A DNA stretch of 64,000 bases, taken from Palaemon carinicauda. Lineage: Eukaryota > Arthropoda > Malacostraca > Decapoda > Palaemonidae. The stretch lies in contig NC_090759.1 in the NCBI RefSeq assembly GCF_036898095.1, positions 17,656,853-17,720,852 on the forward strand. Reading direction: 5' to 3'. Position 1 is the stretch's first letter. Each line of letters starts with the position of its first letter. Below, one piece after another: positions 1-11,134 of this stretch. Made by a program: the position numbers and the translations under genes. The notes below the pieces were generated by a model. That model did no database searches, was not told the origin of the DNA, and saw nothing but the letters and a program-made list of their open reading frames with translations.

Positions 1-776
1 TAATTGTAGGTTTATATTCTATTTCTCGTGAGTTTAAGTGCTTGTAAGTCAATAGTTTGGTGTTTGAAGTGTGTCAAACTCCCCTATACAACTTTTTCTT
101 AGTGTTAAGACATAGGGTGATTTTGGGGGGCATTTTTCATGAGAAAAGGTGCGTCTTATGACATGGGAAGTACGGTATCTTATAATATCATAACTTCATC
201 TTAGGTCTGGTTAAATTATCAATAATTATTTGCTTGAAATTATCTTATAATACTATAACATCATCGATGATCTGTTTCCATGATTCCATTGGCCTTCCTA
301 CAAATCCTCATTGTGTTGCCTTCATATCTGCTGTTTTTTAACTAACTATTCCTAATCTTGTAGTCACAAGTAAATGTAAATTTATATTTTGTTCAGTTTC
401 TTGTATACCTTATTAAAATTTAGACTTGGATCTTGGCCATATTTTATCATCTCAGAACTTGAAGGCAAAAGGTCATGCAACTAATTCAGGACCTCTTCTA
501 ACAAATACCTTTTGAATACCAATTTTTCCTGCAGAAGTAAGGATTTCTTTAGTTAATTTACTTGTTTTAGATTCAGTGTAGTGTATAAGCATTATATACC
601 CTCACTTAGGTTATTTATTTGTGGTATGCCACCCTGTTTACTGACTTTTCGGTCCTTCTCCAATGTGAAATGTTAGATCCCTCCATTATATTTTGAAAGA
701 TGTTTGCAGCAAAATATATTTTTTTTTCTTTTTGTTAAACTACTAAACATTCATAAATAATTGCACAAATTGCCAG
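1..776. other. AT-rich sequence upstream of plus-strand exons; no clear gene
   Basis: No coding exon could be fixed here. It probably contains intron sequence of the plus-strand gene whose exons follow at 777 and 914. Positions about 95-183 end in a motif (gtgcgtctta...tacggtat) that recurs at 9133-9172, so it is probably one end of an old DNA-transposon family. A short open stretch near 423-515 reads without stops but has no convincing splice signals. Confidence 0.4.
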
Positions 777-845
777 GATTTTTTGGGACCCTTTTTCTTT
801 GACTATGGGGTATTAGATCTTGGTAATCATCTCACTCCTACGGTA
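777..845 (+). CDS. Penultimate exon (predicted) of RGG/WQDRRSD-repeat protein
   Basis: This is a predicted 69-bp, 23-codon, phase-0 exon. It is bounded by an acceptor (tgccag at 771-776) and a consensus donor (gtaagt at 846-851). The only open frame starts DFLGPFFFDYGVLD and ends TPTV. It joins in frame to the next exon across a 68-bp intron. The aromatic-rich stretch with DYG resembles a Tudor-type strand, but that is a guess. I do not recognise the family. Support is the splice sites plus frame continuity only. Confidence 0.42.
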
Positions 846-913
846 GTAAGTTTTTACTTTTTCTACCACCTACATAAAAAAATGTGATGTTTATTTAAAA
901 TAAACTCTTTCAG

Positions 914-1417
914 GTCTTCAATAGTCCTTCACCTAAGCCTCCAATACAGCCAAATAATCAGTTCAATCGAAATAGACATGGAGGTGGAGGTCGGTTCAGA
1001 GGTAACCGAAATCGTGGAGGATATCGTGATAGCTGGCAAGACAGACGATCAGATAGTGGACAGGGGAGAAGATCAGAAGGCTGGCAAGACAGAAGATCAG
1101 ATAGCTGGCAAGACAGAAGATCAGATAATTGGCAAGACAGAAGATCAGGTAACTGGCAAGACAGAAGATCAGATGGGCAGCAAGATAGAAGATCAGATAA
1201 TTGGCAAGACAGAAGATCAGATAACTGGCAAGACAGAAGATCAGATGGGCAGCAAGATAGAAGATCAGATGGGCAGCAAGATAGAAGATCTGATGGGCAG
1301 CAAGATAGATCTGGATACCATGAAGGAGGAAGATATGGAGGGAATAGGGATGAGAGACAAGGTTATAAAAGTTATGGTAACAGCAAGAGAGAGAGGGAGG
1401 AAGACCAAAGGTATTAA
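914..1417 (+). CDS. Last coding exon of an RNA-binding-type protein with RGG-like segment and 8-residue repeats
   Basis: An acceptor (ctctttcag, ending at 913) opens a 167-codon frame that ends at TAA 1415-1417. It has no ATG at its start, so it is an internal-to-terminal exon. In order it holds a Pro/Asn-rich linker (SPSPKPPIQPNNQ), a Gly/Arg/Asn-rich RGG-like patch (HGGGGRFRGNRNRGGYRDS), about twelve 8-residue units of the type WQDRRSDN or GQQDRRSD, and a charged tail (KREREEDQRY). RGG and Arg/Asp/Ser repeats are typical of disordered RNA-binding tails, so a role in RNA binding or granules is inferred. A second frame is also open from 978 (GKTEDQ repeats). It is a by-product of the 24-bp repeat and lacks the RGG composition. 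The family is not identified. Confidence 0.6.
   Translation, partial: VFNSPSPKPPIQPNNQFNRNRHGGGGRFRGNRNRGGYRDSWQDRRSDSGQGRRSEGWQDRRSDSWQDRRSDNWQDRRSGNWQDRRSDGQQDRRSDNWQDRRSDNWQDRRSDGQQDRRSDGQQDRRSDGQQDRSGYHEGGRYGGNRDERQGYKSYGNSKREREEDQRY
1031..1318 (+). repeat. 24-bp coding minisatellite (about 12 units)
   Basis: Twelve consecutive 24-bp units (consensus agctggcaagacagaagatc plus agat) lie in frame inside the exon. They encode 8-residue units alternating between [SN]WQDRRSD and GQQDRRSD. Because 24 is divisible by three, copy-number change keeps the frame. The GQQ variant clusters at the 3' end, which suggests local unit duplication. Confidence 0.85.
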
Positions 1418-1483
1418 AGATATGAGAGTGGTATATTTTATATTTTGACCTGTTTCTAATGCATTCATACCAATTCCCTCAAA

Positions 1484-1489
1484 AATAAA
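1484..1489 (+). promoter_or_regulatory. Candidate polyadenylation signal AATAAA
   Basis: A canonical AATAAA lies 67 bp after the stop codon at 1417. Another AATAAA occurs near 1678-1683, so the real 3' end is uncertain in this AT-rich sequence. Confidence 0.3.
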
Positions 1490-2766
1490 TTTAAATCTGA
1501 TATTTATACTTTTATCAGACTTTTTAATCATGCTGTAAAGGTGTCAACTTTTTTGGTTAAATTCTCTTCCCTGCGAGAAGGGCATTATTATTTTGATACT
1601 AGTTTCATATAGGAATGTGGTGATAAGTATGTATATTTAGGTAGTTTTGGGTCTAATGAAATTTGGAAAAAAGTATAAAATAAATATTTGACAATGTTTT
1701 GTTAATTTGAAGCCATATTTGTGGAAGTCTTGAATTAAAGGGGAAAAATGAAATTGGTTTGTTGTTACATTTAATTATATGCCATGGTATCAAGTATCAA
1801 ATATTGGTTTCATGTTTCTTGTCATATTTGATATATTGTACTTTACTAGATAAAGAAAAAGTATTGGTTTACATGATTGATTTAGTCCTTTTCTTTGTTA
1901 TATCTAAATTGATTTGTAATATAATATAGCACAGGTTGAAAACAACACAGTAAGAGACTACAGATAGAGTACACACAGATACAGTACATGACCATTAGAG
2001 TTTAACACCATGGTTTTTAATAACAGTAATTGTGAAATTGCTCTAAAAAAAATTATAAAATTTAATGTTTGAGATTTTGCATACAATTAAAATTTACAAC
2101 TTTGAAAAAAAAAATTTTAAAAGTAAAACTTAACTCTACTGGCTTAGAGGCATATACTCAATTTCAATGTGGTTTCTTGTAAAAGTACTGTACCTGGAAA
2201 AATGCTGGTGAATCTTTAGTTTTTAATAGCCTTTGTCCCCCCCCCCCCCTTACTTAAGATAAAAGAAGTGGGGGTTCTAGGTTGTGGCAAGGATTTTTCC
2301 ACATTGTTCTATAAGGAAATATACACTATAAATGAAATTGTCAAATCGGTGATTGATGTAACTGAATGGGATGATGTCAAGCAAGGAAGTAATATAATAG
2401 TTACAAACTGTTGATATGAAAGGCTTGGCTTAAAAGATGTTTAAGAACAATGAGGTTATTTTTGCTAAATCACATATCAAGAGTTAAGTGATGATAGTGT
2501 CAAAGTTTTAAAGAAAAATCTAGAGGTAGGGTGTCACACATCACTCTATAATTAAACAATAAAAATAGATAAAACCACCGTAGTAGTCTTCCTACATAAC
2601 AACTCTCAGAAACATGAAAGTACCAAATAAAGTACATAATGGCAATGCAGGACCATATGCCTTTTTTTACATCAAGCAAAAAGGATTTCAACGACTATAC
2701 AGTGAGTTCTCTCCATCATTATGATATGCTACTTGCAAAAAATGTTTCTTATATGACCTTGTGTAA
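1490..2766. other. AT-rich 3' UTR/intergenic sequence
   Basis: Nothing gene-like was seen. The stretch includes a (C)13 run at 2237-2249 and A-rich runs. It separates the plus-strand gene from the decayed DIRS element D1. Confidence 0.4.
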
Positions 2767-2939
2767 AATCACAAATTTATAAAGTAATTTGTATATTTCC
2801 TAACTATACAAACCTAAGTCCTTTAATATAAGTATGTTCTCAAGGTACCTGGAACTTGGCAGTTGAAATTATAAGGTGTCATCGATAGTTACTGGTGGGT
2901 GGCGGGTAGGCTTGCCACCACAATGAGTAGCCACTTTGA
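2767..2939 (+). repeat. D1 left inverted terminal repeat
   Basis: It aligns collinearly with the reverse complement of 6753-6924. Shared blocks include acaaacctaagtccttta versus its partner near 6875-6895, ggtgtcat...agttactgg, and gtagccactttg at the inner end. Confidence 0.6.
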
Positions 2940-2952
2940 GATGATACAGTAC

Positions 2953-3051
2953 AACTTAAAGGACTAAGGTTTGCATAGTTAAGACGAATACAAATTACTT
3001 TTAAAATTTGTGATTTGTTCCTACACGTGTACAAACCTTCATCCTTTAATA
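2953..3051 (+). repeat. D1 internal complementary region (circle-junction-like)
   Basis: The first half (ttaaaggactaaggtttgca ... acaaattactttt) is the reverse complement of the left tip. The second half (tgttcctacacgtgtacaaacc...atccttta) is the reverse complement of the right tip at about 6876-6924. The two tips therefore meet head to tail, as expected if the element passed through a circular intermediate. Confidence 0.6.
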
Positions 3052-4399
3052 CTGTACAAGACTTATTTTAAGAAGGGAGGAAGTTCCTATAACCAAGCCT
3101 GGTGGTTAAAAATACCAGTGAACATTCTGACCTGAGAAGGTGCTAAAGTATTGACTCCTGTTCATCTCTCATATTCTACAAGTATATGTCTGAAAAGTGT
3201 GATCAATTACAAGTAATGGGGTTGTCCATATTTGTATCCATTGTCCCCCTCGTAAAGAGTTTGAGGGAATTCCTTTTATATCTACTTACATAAAAAAAAA
3301 AATGCTCTGTAGAGAAGCTTAAATGCATCAATGTCCTATCCAGCAATCGTTACATCCCAAAAATAAAATAGAAAAAGGGTCAGATCTTCTAATCTCTTAT
3401 ACTAGACTTCCATCGCGACTGCTATCTTAGATGAGATGCTTCTATGAAAGAGCAAGAATTGTTGAGCAGCTACCGCAGGTCCCAGTGAGTGTGTATTCAA
3501 GAACTTGTGGGTATACGACTATACCACCTACCATGGGCTGTGACGGTTGTCTGGCATTTTCAGGCTCCAGCCTTCAACACTTTACTTGCTGACAAATTCT
3601 TGAAGGCTAGTGTAGAACCAGTCCCTCTGACATCTTGAGTGGGTTCTTCATGATCCTCAGCTGAAGGAGGATACAATCTCCTATTTGCTTCTTGAAGCGA
3701 GAAATACTATGGGATTCTTGAAAACTTCTTGAGTCTACCTGCACTAACGAAAAGGTTCTGTAGCTGTGGTAAGACAAGTTGCATTAGCTTCAGGTAGTGA
3801 CGTAGTGCTTGCTCAGGACAGAGAAGCAAACCTATCGGATCATTATGGGATAAAATGGAAAAAGAATTGAACCTTGGATCTTGAATGGTAGTGTTATTCC
3901 AAGCCCAGGAATGAAAGAAAAGAAAAGAAAATATTTTCCCATCCCCCTGTATGACTTACGACATTTGAAATGAGGTAAGGTTCGCCTAGGTTGCCATAAA
4001 TGTTCAGAGGAAGTCTGCTTGGAGGACTAGAGAACTCAGGTGATGTCTCAAAAAGGTGGTTAAGTTCTCTCACAGGACAAGACTGCCTGAAGCTCTTCGA
4101 AAGCATAAATAACTCCCACAAACAGGAAAGATGTAAGATTTTCAGTCTTAAGACCTGGCAGAAGATCTACTCAGATATCCAGAAATCTCTAGTGCAGTGC
4201 ATTGCAAAAAGTCTAGCTTGGAGATGCTGTATAGTCTCCAACTGTGAAGTAACAAGGATGTTTGCCACCTCAACTGTTGGTTCTGGGAAAGTAGTTTGGG
4301 CCACCGAGTAAGTTCTCTCGGAACCTTGACTAGGAACACCAGAAGGTCTGAGCACCATTTGGCGTGTTGTCATTTGGGGGCCACCAGGGTTATTCTTAG

Positions 4400-5001
4400 A
4401 TTCAGCACCCTATTGATTACCCTTCGAATCAGATGCAGAAGCCTCAGGGGTCATGGAAGACAAAGTCTAAGGTCACCGAGGGGTCCAGTACTAAGGAACA
4501 GAACACTTTAAGTTTTGAAGATTTTTGTTGAAATGACGAAAATGTCGATTGATGTAGAACCCCACAGTAAAAAGTCACAAAGGGATGAAGGGACCACTCT
4601 GTGCCTAAGACATGCCCTGGCAGACTAAGCTCAACAACAATTGCATTCCTTTTGTCCAGAATGAACCTTCATGTCCCGAGGTATTGTGACACAGTACCTC
4701 TTTGCTCACTGATGTATGCTACTCTGCTAGTGTTATCATTCATCAATGCTACTGAGTGACCTATCAGACACTGTTGGAATGACTGCAGAGGCAGAAGACC
4801 TACTGTTATTTCCAACCAGTTGATGTACAGTTTTTTCTCATTTAATTTTGTTGGGCCAAAATACCCATAAAGTGGTTTGATTCCTGAGGTGCGCATCCCA
4901 TCCACCATTTGACACATCCAAAAAGAGAAGCAGAGATTGTCCAGGAAGGGGAAAGGGCGGAGCCACAGAATCCTACCAGCAGTAAGTGTGCTCGTTCTCA
5001 T
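4400..5001 (-). pseudogene. Relic RNase H-like domain of D1
   Basis: Minus-strand readings include INWLEI, then MNDNTSRVAYISEQRGTVSQ, then (after stops) a segment ending LGTEWSLHPFV. The order LE...DNT..AYI..QGGT...PTEWSL matches the RNase H and tether region of DIRS-type polyproteins. The intact B copies in this window read VNSDNTTALAYISKQGGTHS and PTEWTLHKDV at the same points. Several frameshifts and stops are present. The upstream reverse transcriptase is not readable. Confidence 0.5.
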
Positions 5002-6752
5002 AAGAAACAGAGCACCTGTACCTCGTACCGAAACATATACTAGGGGATGTGAATATTCTCAGTATGTACCCACTCACCTTGCAAAGAGGCAAAGACGTAC
5101 TGGGATCCCTTCTCTAAGTGGAACATTTTCAGTATTACACTGTCTCTCAAGGGAAGAGAAACAGTAGAAGTCTCCTATTGAACGGTCTTCTTGGACTTCT
5201 TTGAAGATGTCTTTTATAGCCTATCTAGAAGGCTTCAAGAACACTCTGAAGACGAAAAAGGAAGATGGCCAGGCCCCTATTGTTGATGAAGACACAAACA
5301 CTCAATCTTGCCAGAGCTATGTACCGAAACCACTCGTATTGGGAACAATCCTGGTATGTCCTGCTGCTCCTGGTTGCCATTCTTTGGGCGGTACGTACCC
5401 TTCTTGCATAAGCAAAGTGAGGTTGATTGAAGATATAGTTATGGCCAATAGATCCCTCTGGGAAGAATTGGTAGGGTTAAGCATAACATCCAAATGCGAA
5501 GTCAATCAGTTAAAGCCACGTGGGGGAATATGTCCGACTAGATGGTCTGCCTACACCATCATACTTCTTGTTGACATCATCACATGTACAGTTGCACACA
5601 GGAATTTCTGGTACACCTTACTTTGAGGATTAGATGGGAACTGTGAGTTCCTTCGTGTAGCCCCGCCCATCTCTCCCCCATAATAGCACCCAGTGTGACA
5701 GGGTGCAATTCATCAGAGCGAGGAGTGCCACTAATCTGTGCCCAACTGTACAGATGTTGATCATGAGGACCGAGGATACGTTTATAAACCGAGTACTTCA
5801 GGTACAGATGGATTTCCTATACACGTGGAATCTAGTGTGTACGGCTTGCTGAAGCGAGTGGATTCCAGTGTGAATGGCTTGGTGTTTCAAGTGGATTCCA
5901 GCAGTATGTGAGTTAATGATGGGCATAGTTCCCTTTGTGCATGGATTCCTGGGTGCTGGTAGACTGCATTCAGGTTGACGAAGCAGGGGCTGTAAGTTCT
6001 AATGTTTCTTCCCATAAAGGGACAATTCTCGATATGTAAACGCCTTTCTCTTCTCCAAAGATAGACCAGGAAGAGGGAAAAAGGGCAAGGACCTTCATCC
6101 CAACTAGCAGTGTATCAAGTACTCATACATGCTCCTAAGGAGGTTCTGGTACAGCACTGTCTCTCCCACAGAGGTAGAAATGATAGAAATTATTCAATGC
6201 CACTCCTATCAATAGGCCTCCTGGGCTTCTTTGATGATGTCTTCTAAATGTTCTACTTCTAGAAGTGGCAGAGAAGACTCTCCACGAAGATGAGGCCATG
6301 GAAAACGATGAAGTTTACCTTTACAGGACGCACACGCCAATGTTAACAATCCCACGGGCAAAGGCAGGAACTCTCAAAAAACAGTAACCAGGAGACATGA
6401 CCTTAGCACCTTCCTAGGATTGGGAAGAGACTGAAGGAAAGGGGAAGGGCAACACGCTTTTTCCTTCATACTCGGCAGTGGTTTTCTCCAATGGTAGCAC
6501 AGTGCTCAGGATTTGCTGCTGTCATCATAAGACCAAATTTGCAAAGGAAGAAACAGCAAGCAGTAAAGCTGTCTAAACAACAACCAGAAAGATACGGCCA
6601 ATTGCACAGGCAAATGTACCAGATACAGTTATAGGGAAATTATTTTGTCTTCCTTAAATCCCATGTGTCAATACCTTTACTGAAAGAGCATAAGATTAAA
6701 ATAGCCAGATGAAGATATTGGGATTATTTCTGTACTTTCTGGCAGCTGAAAA

Positions 6753-6924
6753 CAAAGTGGCTACTTAGCGTGCTGGCGAGAGGGCAGGGCTTCCCCGTCA
6801 TCAGCCAGTAACTAATGACACCTCGTTATAATTTTAGCAGCCATGTTTCAGTTAAGCTGAAAACCTACTCACACTAAAGGACTAGGGTTTATATGCGTGT
6901 AGGAATGAATTGTAGTGATATAAG
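6753..6924 (-). repeat. D1 right inverted terminal repeat
   Basis: The reverse complement matches the left arm 2767-2939 in order and spacing. The outermost part (ctaaaggactagggtttatatgcgtgtagg) matches the second half of the D1 internal complementary region. Confidence 0.6.
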
Positions 6925-7460
6925 AACTACTACTTGAGAGTTCTTCAACAATATAGAGATGTATTGGAGGAGATTTCCATACATATCTATTCACCTATAA
7001 AAATGAAAACTTTACAAATTATAAAACCATCTGTTTTATCACATTGCCAAAAAATAATTCAAATTCTTTTTATAAAATATATGAAACTGTACCAACCAAA
7101 AATATATTTCTGATACTTATCAGCCTAAATTTTTCTCTCCTGCTATGACTGGACATTACAGAATTCCACAATTCCTGAAAAATAAAAACTGCTTAGAGAT
7201 CAAAGTTAAAATGGACAGAACTGTGACATAAGTAGTAATAAATTATTAATAACAGAGAAATTAGGATGACAGAATGAGGTAGGCTTTGTAGGGAAATGTT
7301 TGTAAACTACAAACTTGAGATTATAAATCAACTCATTAAATCGGTCTCCTAACACACTTATGTTAACTTCATTGGTTTAAATACAATTTAAATACAAAAA
7401 ATTATATTGTGTTAATCCCAAAAAGCAAAATTATGACTATGAGAAGAAGGCATTCACCAT
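6925..7460. other. AT-rich sequence, nothing recognised
   Basis: No ORF, structured repeat or splice-like exon was found between D1 and the SINE-like fragment that follows. Confidence 0.4.
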
Positions 7461-7690
7461 ATTGATGGGAGTAGTGCAGTCAGCACACTGCATAGTGCAC
7501 TGTACTTATTACTTGAGTCTTTGTAGCATTCAATATTCAACCTTCTTCCATATCTCTGCTCCCTCTTTCCTTATATCTTGCTGCCCAAACTCTTTTAACC
7601 TCTATGTAATAGAGCAACAGCATTCTTTTCCCCCAAGGTGCTGATTGACCTGCCCAGCTCCAGTGCGGGTAAATATGGCCCCGTTTCCAT
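7460..7690 (+). repeat. SINE-like fragment
   Basis: Pyrimidine-rich text (ccttcttccatatctctgc ... ttatatcttgctgccc) is followed by ggtgctgattgacctgccc. This resembles a dispersed decapod repeat ending in a 'gctgaatgacc...ggcccagcgc' module. A similar module (tgaatggccccacaggcccc) occurs at 56292-56311, and a weaker one at 11610-11640. Recognition is from memory of the repeat type. Confidence 0.3.
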
Positions 7691-8146
7691 ACAATAAATA
7701 CAAATCCAACCATATGAACATGTTTTCTTGGAAAAAATTTGTTACAAAAATATATACAGTAGTCTGTTCCATTAAACCCAATTAATCATACATTTTATGA
7801 AATGCTTTTATGGTTGGAGGAAAGGGAAGAAGGAAATTGAAAAAAATTAAGCAAAAAGGAGTATTATCAAGATTCACCTAAAATTGGTTGGAAACGACTG
7901 AAAGATGGCACACAACAGCCAGCAGCAGGATGCAGGGAGACATTGTGAAAGGGTTATAGAGAAAGAGACATGATAGTTTAGTAAGATATATAAAGGCCAA
8001 CTAAAGAGTATAGAGGGTCCCAAAACCCTGGCAAAGGCCTATAAGACGCAACCTCATTTCAGCAGGTCAGATTCAGGAAAACAGTTTTCAGTGTATTTAA
8101 GCATATATTGTTGAAAAGTCTAGCTGTACATTGCACAAGCAGAAAC

Positions 8147-9172
8147 ATATCGTATATTTCCACGAATAAACGACCATTAGCGCATAGTCCTTGTTGTATA
8201 CAGTACTTAAAAATCTAAAATAAAGACCATTTTATATCATGCTTTTGCTAAACACACAACATAAAACAGAAAACATTGCTTTGTTTACGTTTCATCACCG
8301 ATCATAACGAACAAACGAACACATTTATACATCTGTGTATGAGTTAGCTTTTGCAGCAACAAATACCTTACCAAGTATTGGTTATGAAATAATAAATTCT
8401 GCTTTACTTACTTTATCCTAAGTAATTCAAAATAATTGCAATAAGAGTGATTCTATATCAAGTTTTTCCTAATAAATGCTGCCTAGAACAGAAAATGTTT
8501 TGTTCAAGTTTCATAGCCGATCATGATGAACAAACAAACGCATTTACATTCAAGCGATAACTAACAAAACTAAGAGCTTTTAGTAAATATGTTATTACAA
8601 ATATTTTACTTACCATATCCCTAAAAATTTCTACATGTCGCATACCAGAAAACCCATTTTGTTTGTATTTAGTCAACAATGACAAAGTACCACTAATGAC
8701 AGTATGATGTGACAGAGAAGACGGTGCTTCATTGGAGAAAGATTGGGGATAATTCGAATCATGGTGGATTTTTAATGAAAAATAAATATGCTAATCTAAA
8801 TTTAATTACTACCGTTATTAACAATACCATTAAAATGATCGAAGTCTAAAGAAATAGAAAGTTAAAAGATTGCTGAAAATGCAACCATAAATCGATGTTT
8901 ACATTTTGTCAGCTGATGTTTTGTTACAGCATTTAATTTTAAATTGCTTTCATTTTAACAAATTCATTTTTAAAGCACCAGTAATAATACAATAATACCA
9001 GCAATAAAAGTAGAATAAGGATGCATGGAGTTTAGTGCAGGTAAAAGTACCTAGCGTAACTTGGGTTAGATTAGCCTAAGCCTACAGTAGGTCTCAAACT
9101 TTATCTGGTTTTTTAGCCAAAAATTTTGGGAAAAAAGTGCGTCCTATAGGCCGTCAAATACGGTATACACAG
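8147..9172. mobile_element. Relic DNA transposon related to the TA-target MITE at 27457 and 33384
   Basis: The internal part 8197-8310 matches the interior of the younger MITEs at 27640-27780. Both show ...ttttatatcatgc.tt.ctaaacac..., ...ttttgtttac.ttt.atc..cgatcata... and gaacaaac. A second diverged copy of this segment lies at about 8450-8560. The right end (gcgtcctataggccgtcaaatacggtat, 9145-9172) resembles a motif at 150-177. The left end (cgtatatttccacg) is only weakly inverted relative to it. Boundaries are uncertain and there is no coding sequence. Confidence 0.38.
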
Positions 9173-9949
9173 AAACGAGGATGGAAGATAAAGTGCCAGT
9201 AACAGATAATAAACAGGTACTGGGAGGAAAGGAAAATAAATCTTGACAAAGTAGAGAGGAAAAGAAAATATTCAAGATATCAAACAAGAAAAATGCAGGT
9301 TTTGAAATGGAATAACCATTGAATTTTGAGATTCACAACTGGAGTACTGTGTTAGAATTGTATGAACGACTAACTTGGGAAAGATGCTGACTCTTGGTTA
9401 GAAATAAAGTAAGAAAAGTAGCAGGACAAACATCTAGACCAGAGGGAAGTGCATGTATACAGCATACAGGACAGAAAGGAGTGGAGAGCTCATTTCATGT
9501 TCAACTCCATAGAAGTTGATACTGTACACTGGTCAGTGACTACTTTCCAGGTACATTTTCAGCTTTAGAATTCTTTAAGCTTCTGTTTATCCTGACTCTT
9601 TATACCTTCATTTGAGATCAGCCTCTACATCTTAATTTCAATCCCCTTGTAGGGGGGGTGCCACTTACAGTATGCAATGCATGGCACACAATTAATGGTA
9701 CTAAAAGTTCTTTTTACATTCCCTCTTGCACCGCTGCATTACTTACTGCACTCTTCTTCTATCCATTTTGAGGGGGGTCTTTTCACTGAGCTATCTAGAG
9801 ATTTCATCTTATCATTATTGGAGTTTCAATTCTCATTTCAGAGGGAACAATTTGGGTGTGACCTATGAATCTAGCAATGTGACTCCGTAGTGTTATTGAA
9901 CTGCAATTGGAATTTTAATCATATAATTTTTTATTTCTATACTCACTTG
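9173..9949. other. Non-coding, possible diverged repeats
   Basis: There are two short G-runs (9653-9659 and 9771-9776) and a pyrimidine-rich stretch around 9715-9765. A 63-codon open frame at 9677-9868 has no recognisable similarity and is probably fortuitous. Confidence 0.3.
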
Positions 9950-10618
9950 ATGTTCATAATGCTTCTTCTCCAGAAGCATGATTTAATAAACAATTACCTG
10001 TAAAATTTTTTAAATTCTAAAATTTTCCCCTTTTCTTTGCTTCATATGCCCTTAACAATGGAAAAGACCCCTCTACTATAAGTGGTAGGACGCCTAGGTT
10101 GTTGTGTCGGGAAATATAGTTTTCAGTTTTTCTGTCGATCCAGCAGCAATCGAACATGCTCTCAGATTGTTTACAGACTGCATTTTTAAGATGGCTTCTC
10201 TTTATTTAGTTTATAGTACAATTATTGCTTGGAATGTGCATGGGAATTATTTCTGGGACATCATGTTATGTATTCCCTTGTATTGTAACAAGGGCAATTT
10301 GGTGATTTATTTATCGTTGTGAAAAGTGCCTTCATTCCAGTAACACTACTAGGAAAATATGATTCAATGATTAACGAGCAAGTTAAGCAGTTCTAGCGAG
10401 TTGGTGAAGACTAGGATAACTGATCGTAATGAGATAACAATGATACTGACATGTTGCCACCTGTAAACAACACACACAAGTTCAGCCTTTGTTCGATAGT
10501 GATGAGTTTCACTAGCTCTCGACATCACTTATTCCATTTCTTTAAACTTCAAAATCCAGTGAATTTCACAAGCAAGTGTTCATTAAACTGGGCTTCTGCA
10601 GAAGCAATATGAACATCA
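9950..10618. mobile_element. Element with about 45-bp terminal inverted repeats (non-coding)
   Basis: The left arm (tgatgttcataatgcttctt...ccagaagcatgatttaataaac, from 9950) pairs with the right arm (gttcattaaactgggcttctgcagaagcaatatgaacatca, ending about 10618). The shared core is the palindrome gcttctgcagaagc. The interior has no credible ORF. It could be a MITE or the remnant of a larger inverted-repeat element. No target-site duplication was established. Confidence 0.4.
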
Positions 10619-10947
10619 GGGGCGATTCATGGTAATAATAATACTTAAATAATAAAACACTCAAATATTTGCTTTGGTTACGGGCTACTTAAAAGAACTG
10701 GGTTTCTCCAAAAGATTTTCAATAATGACAACCAGTAAAGAAGGATTACAGCAGTTATTTTTGAGAAAATAGTTTCATACAAATCTTATGAAAAAAAAAA
10801 ACATTCCAAATTTAGAATATCAATCTATAAAAGTACCTCATCAGTAGAAATAAAACATCTATGATGCTTATATTAACACAAATGGCCCCCTATTTAGTAG
10901 AGACATTTGTACCTGACAAGAAATGAATGAGATTCTAAGATACTTAC

Positions 10948-11134
10948 GCTTTGCTACTTCTTTATATGCTGCGGTTGCTGGTGAATCTGGTACTTCAGTC
11001 AAGAAATTTTCACCGTGATCACATGCTTTTGCAATCCGAGGATCAATCGGCAGCCTTCCCAACAATGGTAAATCAAAATCAATTGCAAGTTGCTCTCCTC
11101 CTCCAGTGGTTGGCGGAAATATTGCTGTTTCAGT
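10948..11134 (-). CDS. NUBP1: NUBP1 (Nbp35) exon encoding the C-terminal domain
   Basis: NUBP1 is a P-loop NTPase scaffold of the cytosolic iron-sulfur cluster assembly machinery, acting with NUBP2. This 187-bp exon starts after a CAG acceptor (11135-11137) and ends at donor GTAAGT (10942-10947) in phase 1. The reading is TETAIFPPTTGGGEQLA, then LPLLGRLPIDPRIAKACDHG and FLTEVPDSPATAAYKEVAKR. The blocks FPPTTGG, PLLGR(V/L)P(L/I)DP and DSPAT are typical of NUBP1 C-termini. It follows the exon at 26538 after an intron of about 15.4 kb that contains element A and B1. A short terminal exon (roughly 15-25 residues in relatives) should lie at lower coordinates and was not found. Confidence 0.88.

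Larger units (their letters stand above)
2767..6924 (-). mobile_element. D1: decayed DIRS-type YR retrotransposon, about 4.2 kb
   Basis: The element is bounded by long imperfect inverted repeats (2767-2939 and 6753-6924). Just inside the left repeat is a segment (2953-3051) that joins the reverse complement of the left tip to the reverse complement of the right tip. That is the internal complementary region diagnostic of DIRS elements. Coding capacity is nearly gone. A minus-strand RNase H-like relic at 4400-5001 agrees with the structure. No reverse transcriptase or recombinase could be read with confidence. The many stops and about 75-85% arm similarity mark it as the oldest full-span DIRS copy here. 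Confidence 0.62.

Noticed and set aside
978..1448. 156-codon plus-strand ORF of GKTEDQ repeats as the real protein
   Set aside because: It overlaps the RGG-like frame, starts at an internal ATG, and is open only because the 24-bp repeat is open in more than one frame. The splice acceptor and composition favour the 914-1417 frame.
4937..5626. Plus-strand protein genes in D1
   Set aside because: No recognisable domains. The minus strand of the neighbouring segment carries the RNase H relic, and the plus-strand frames are short and unrelated to each other.
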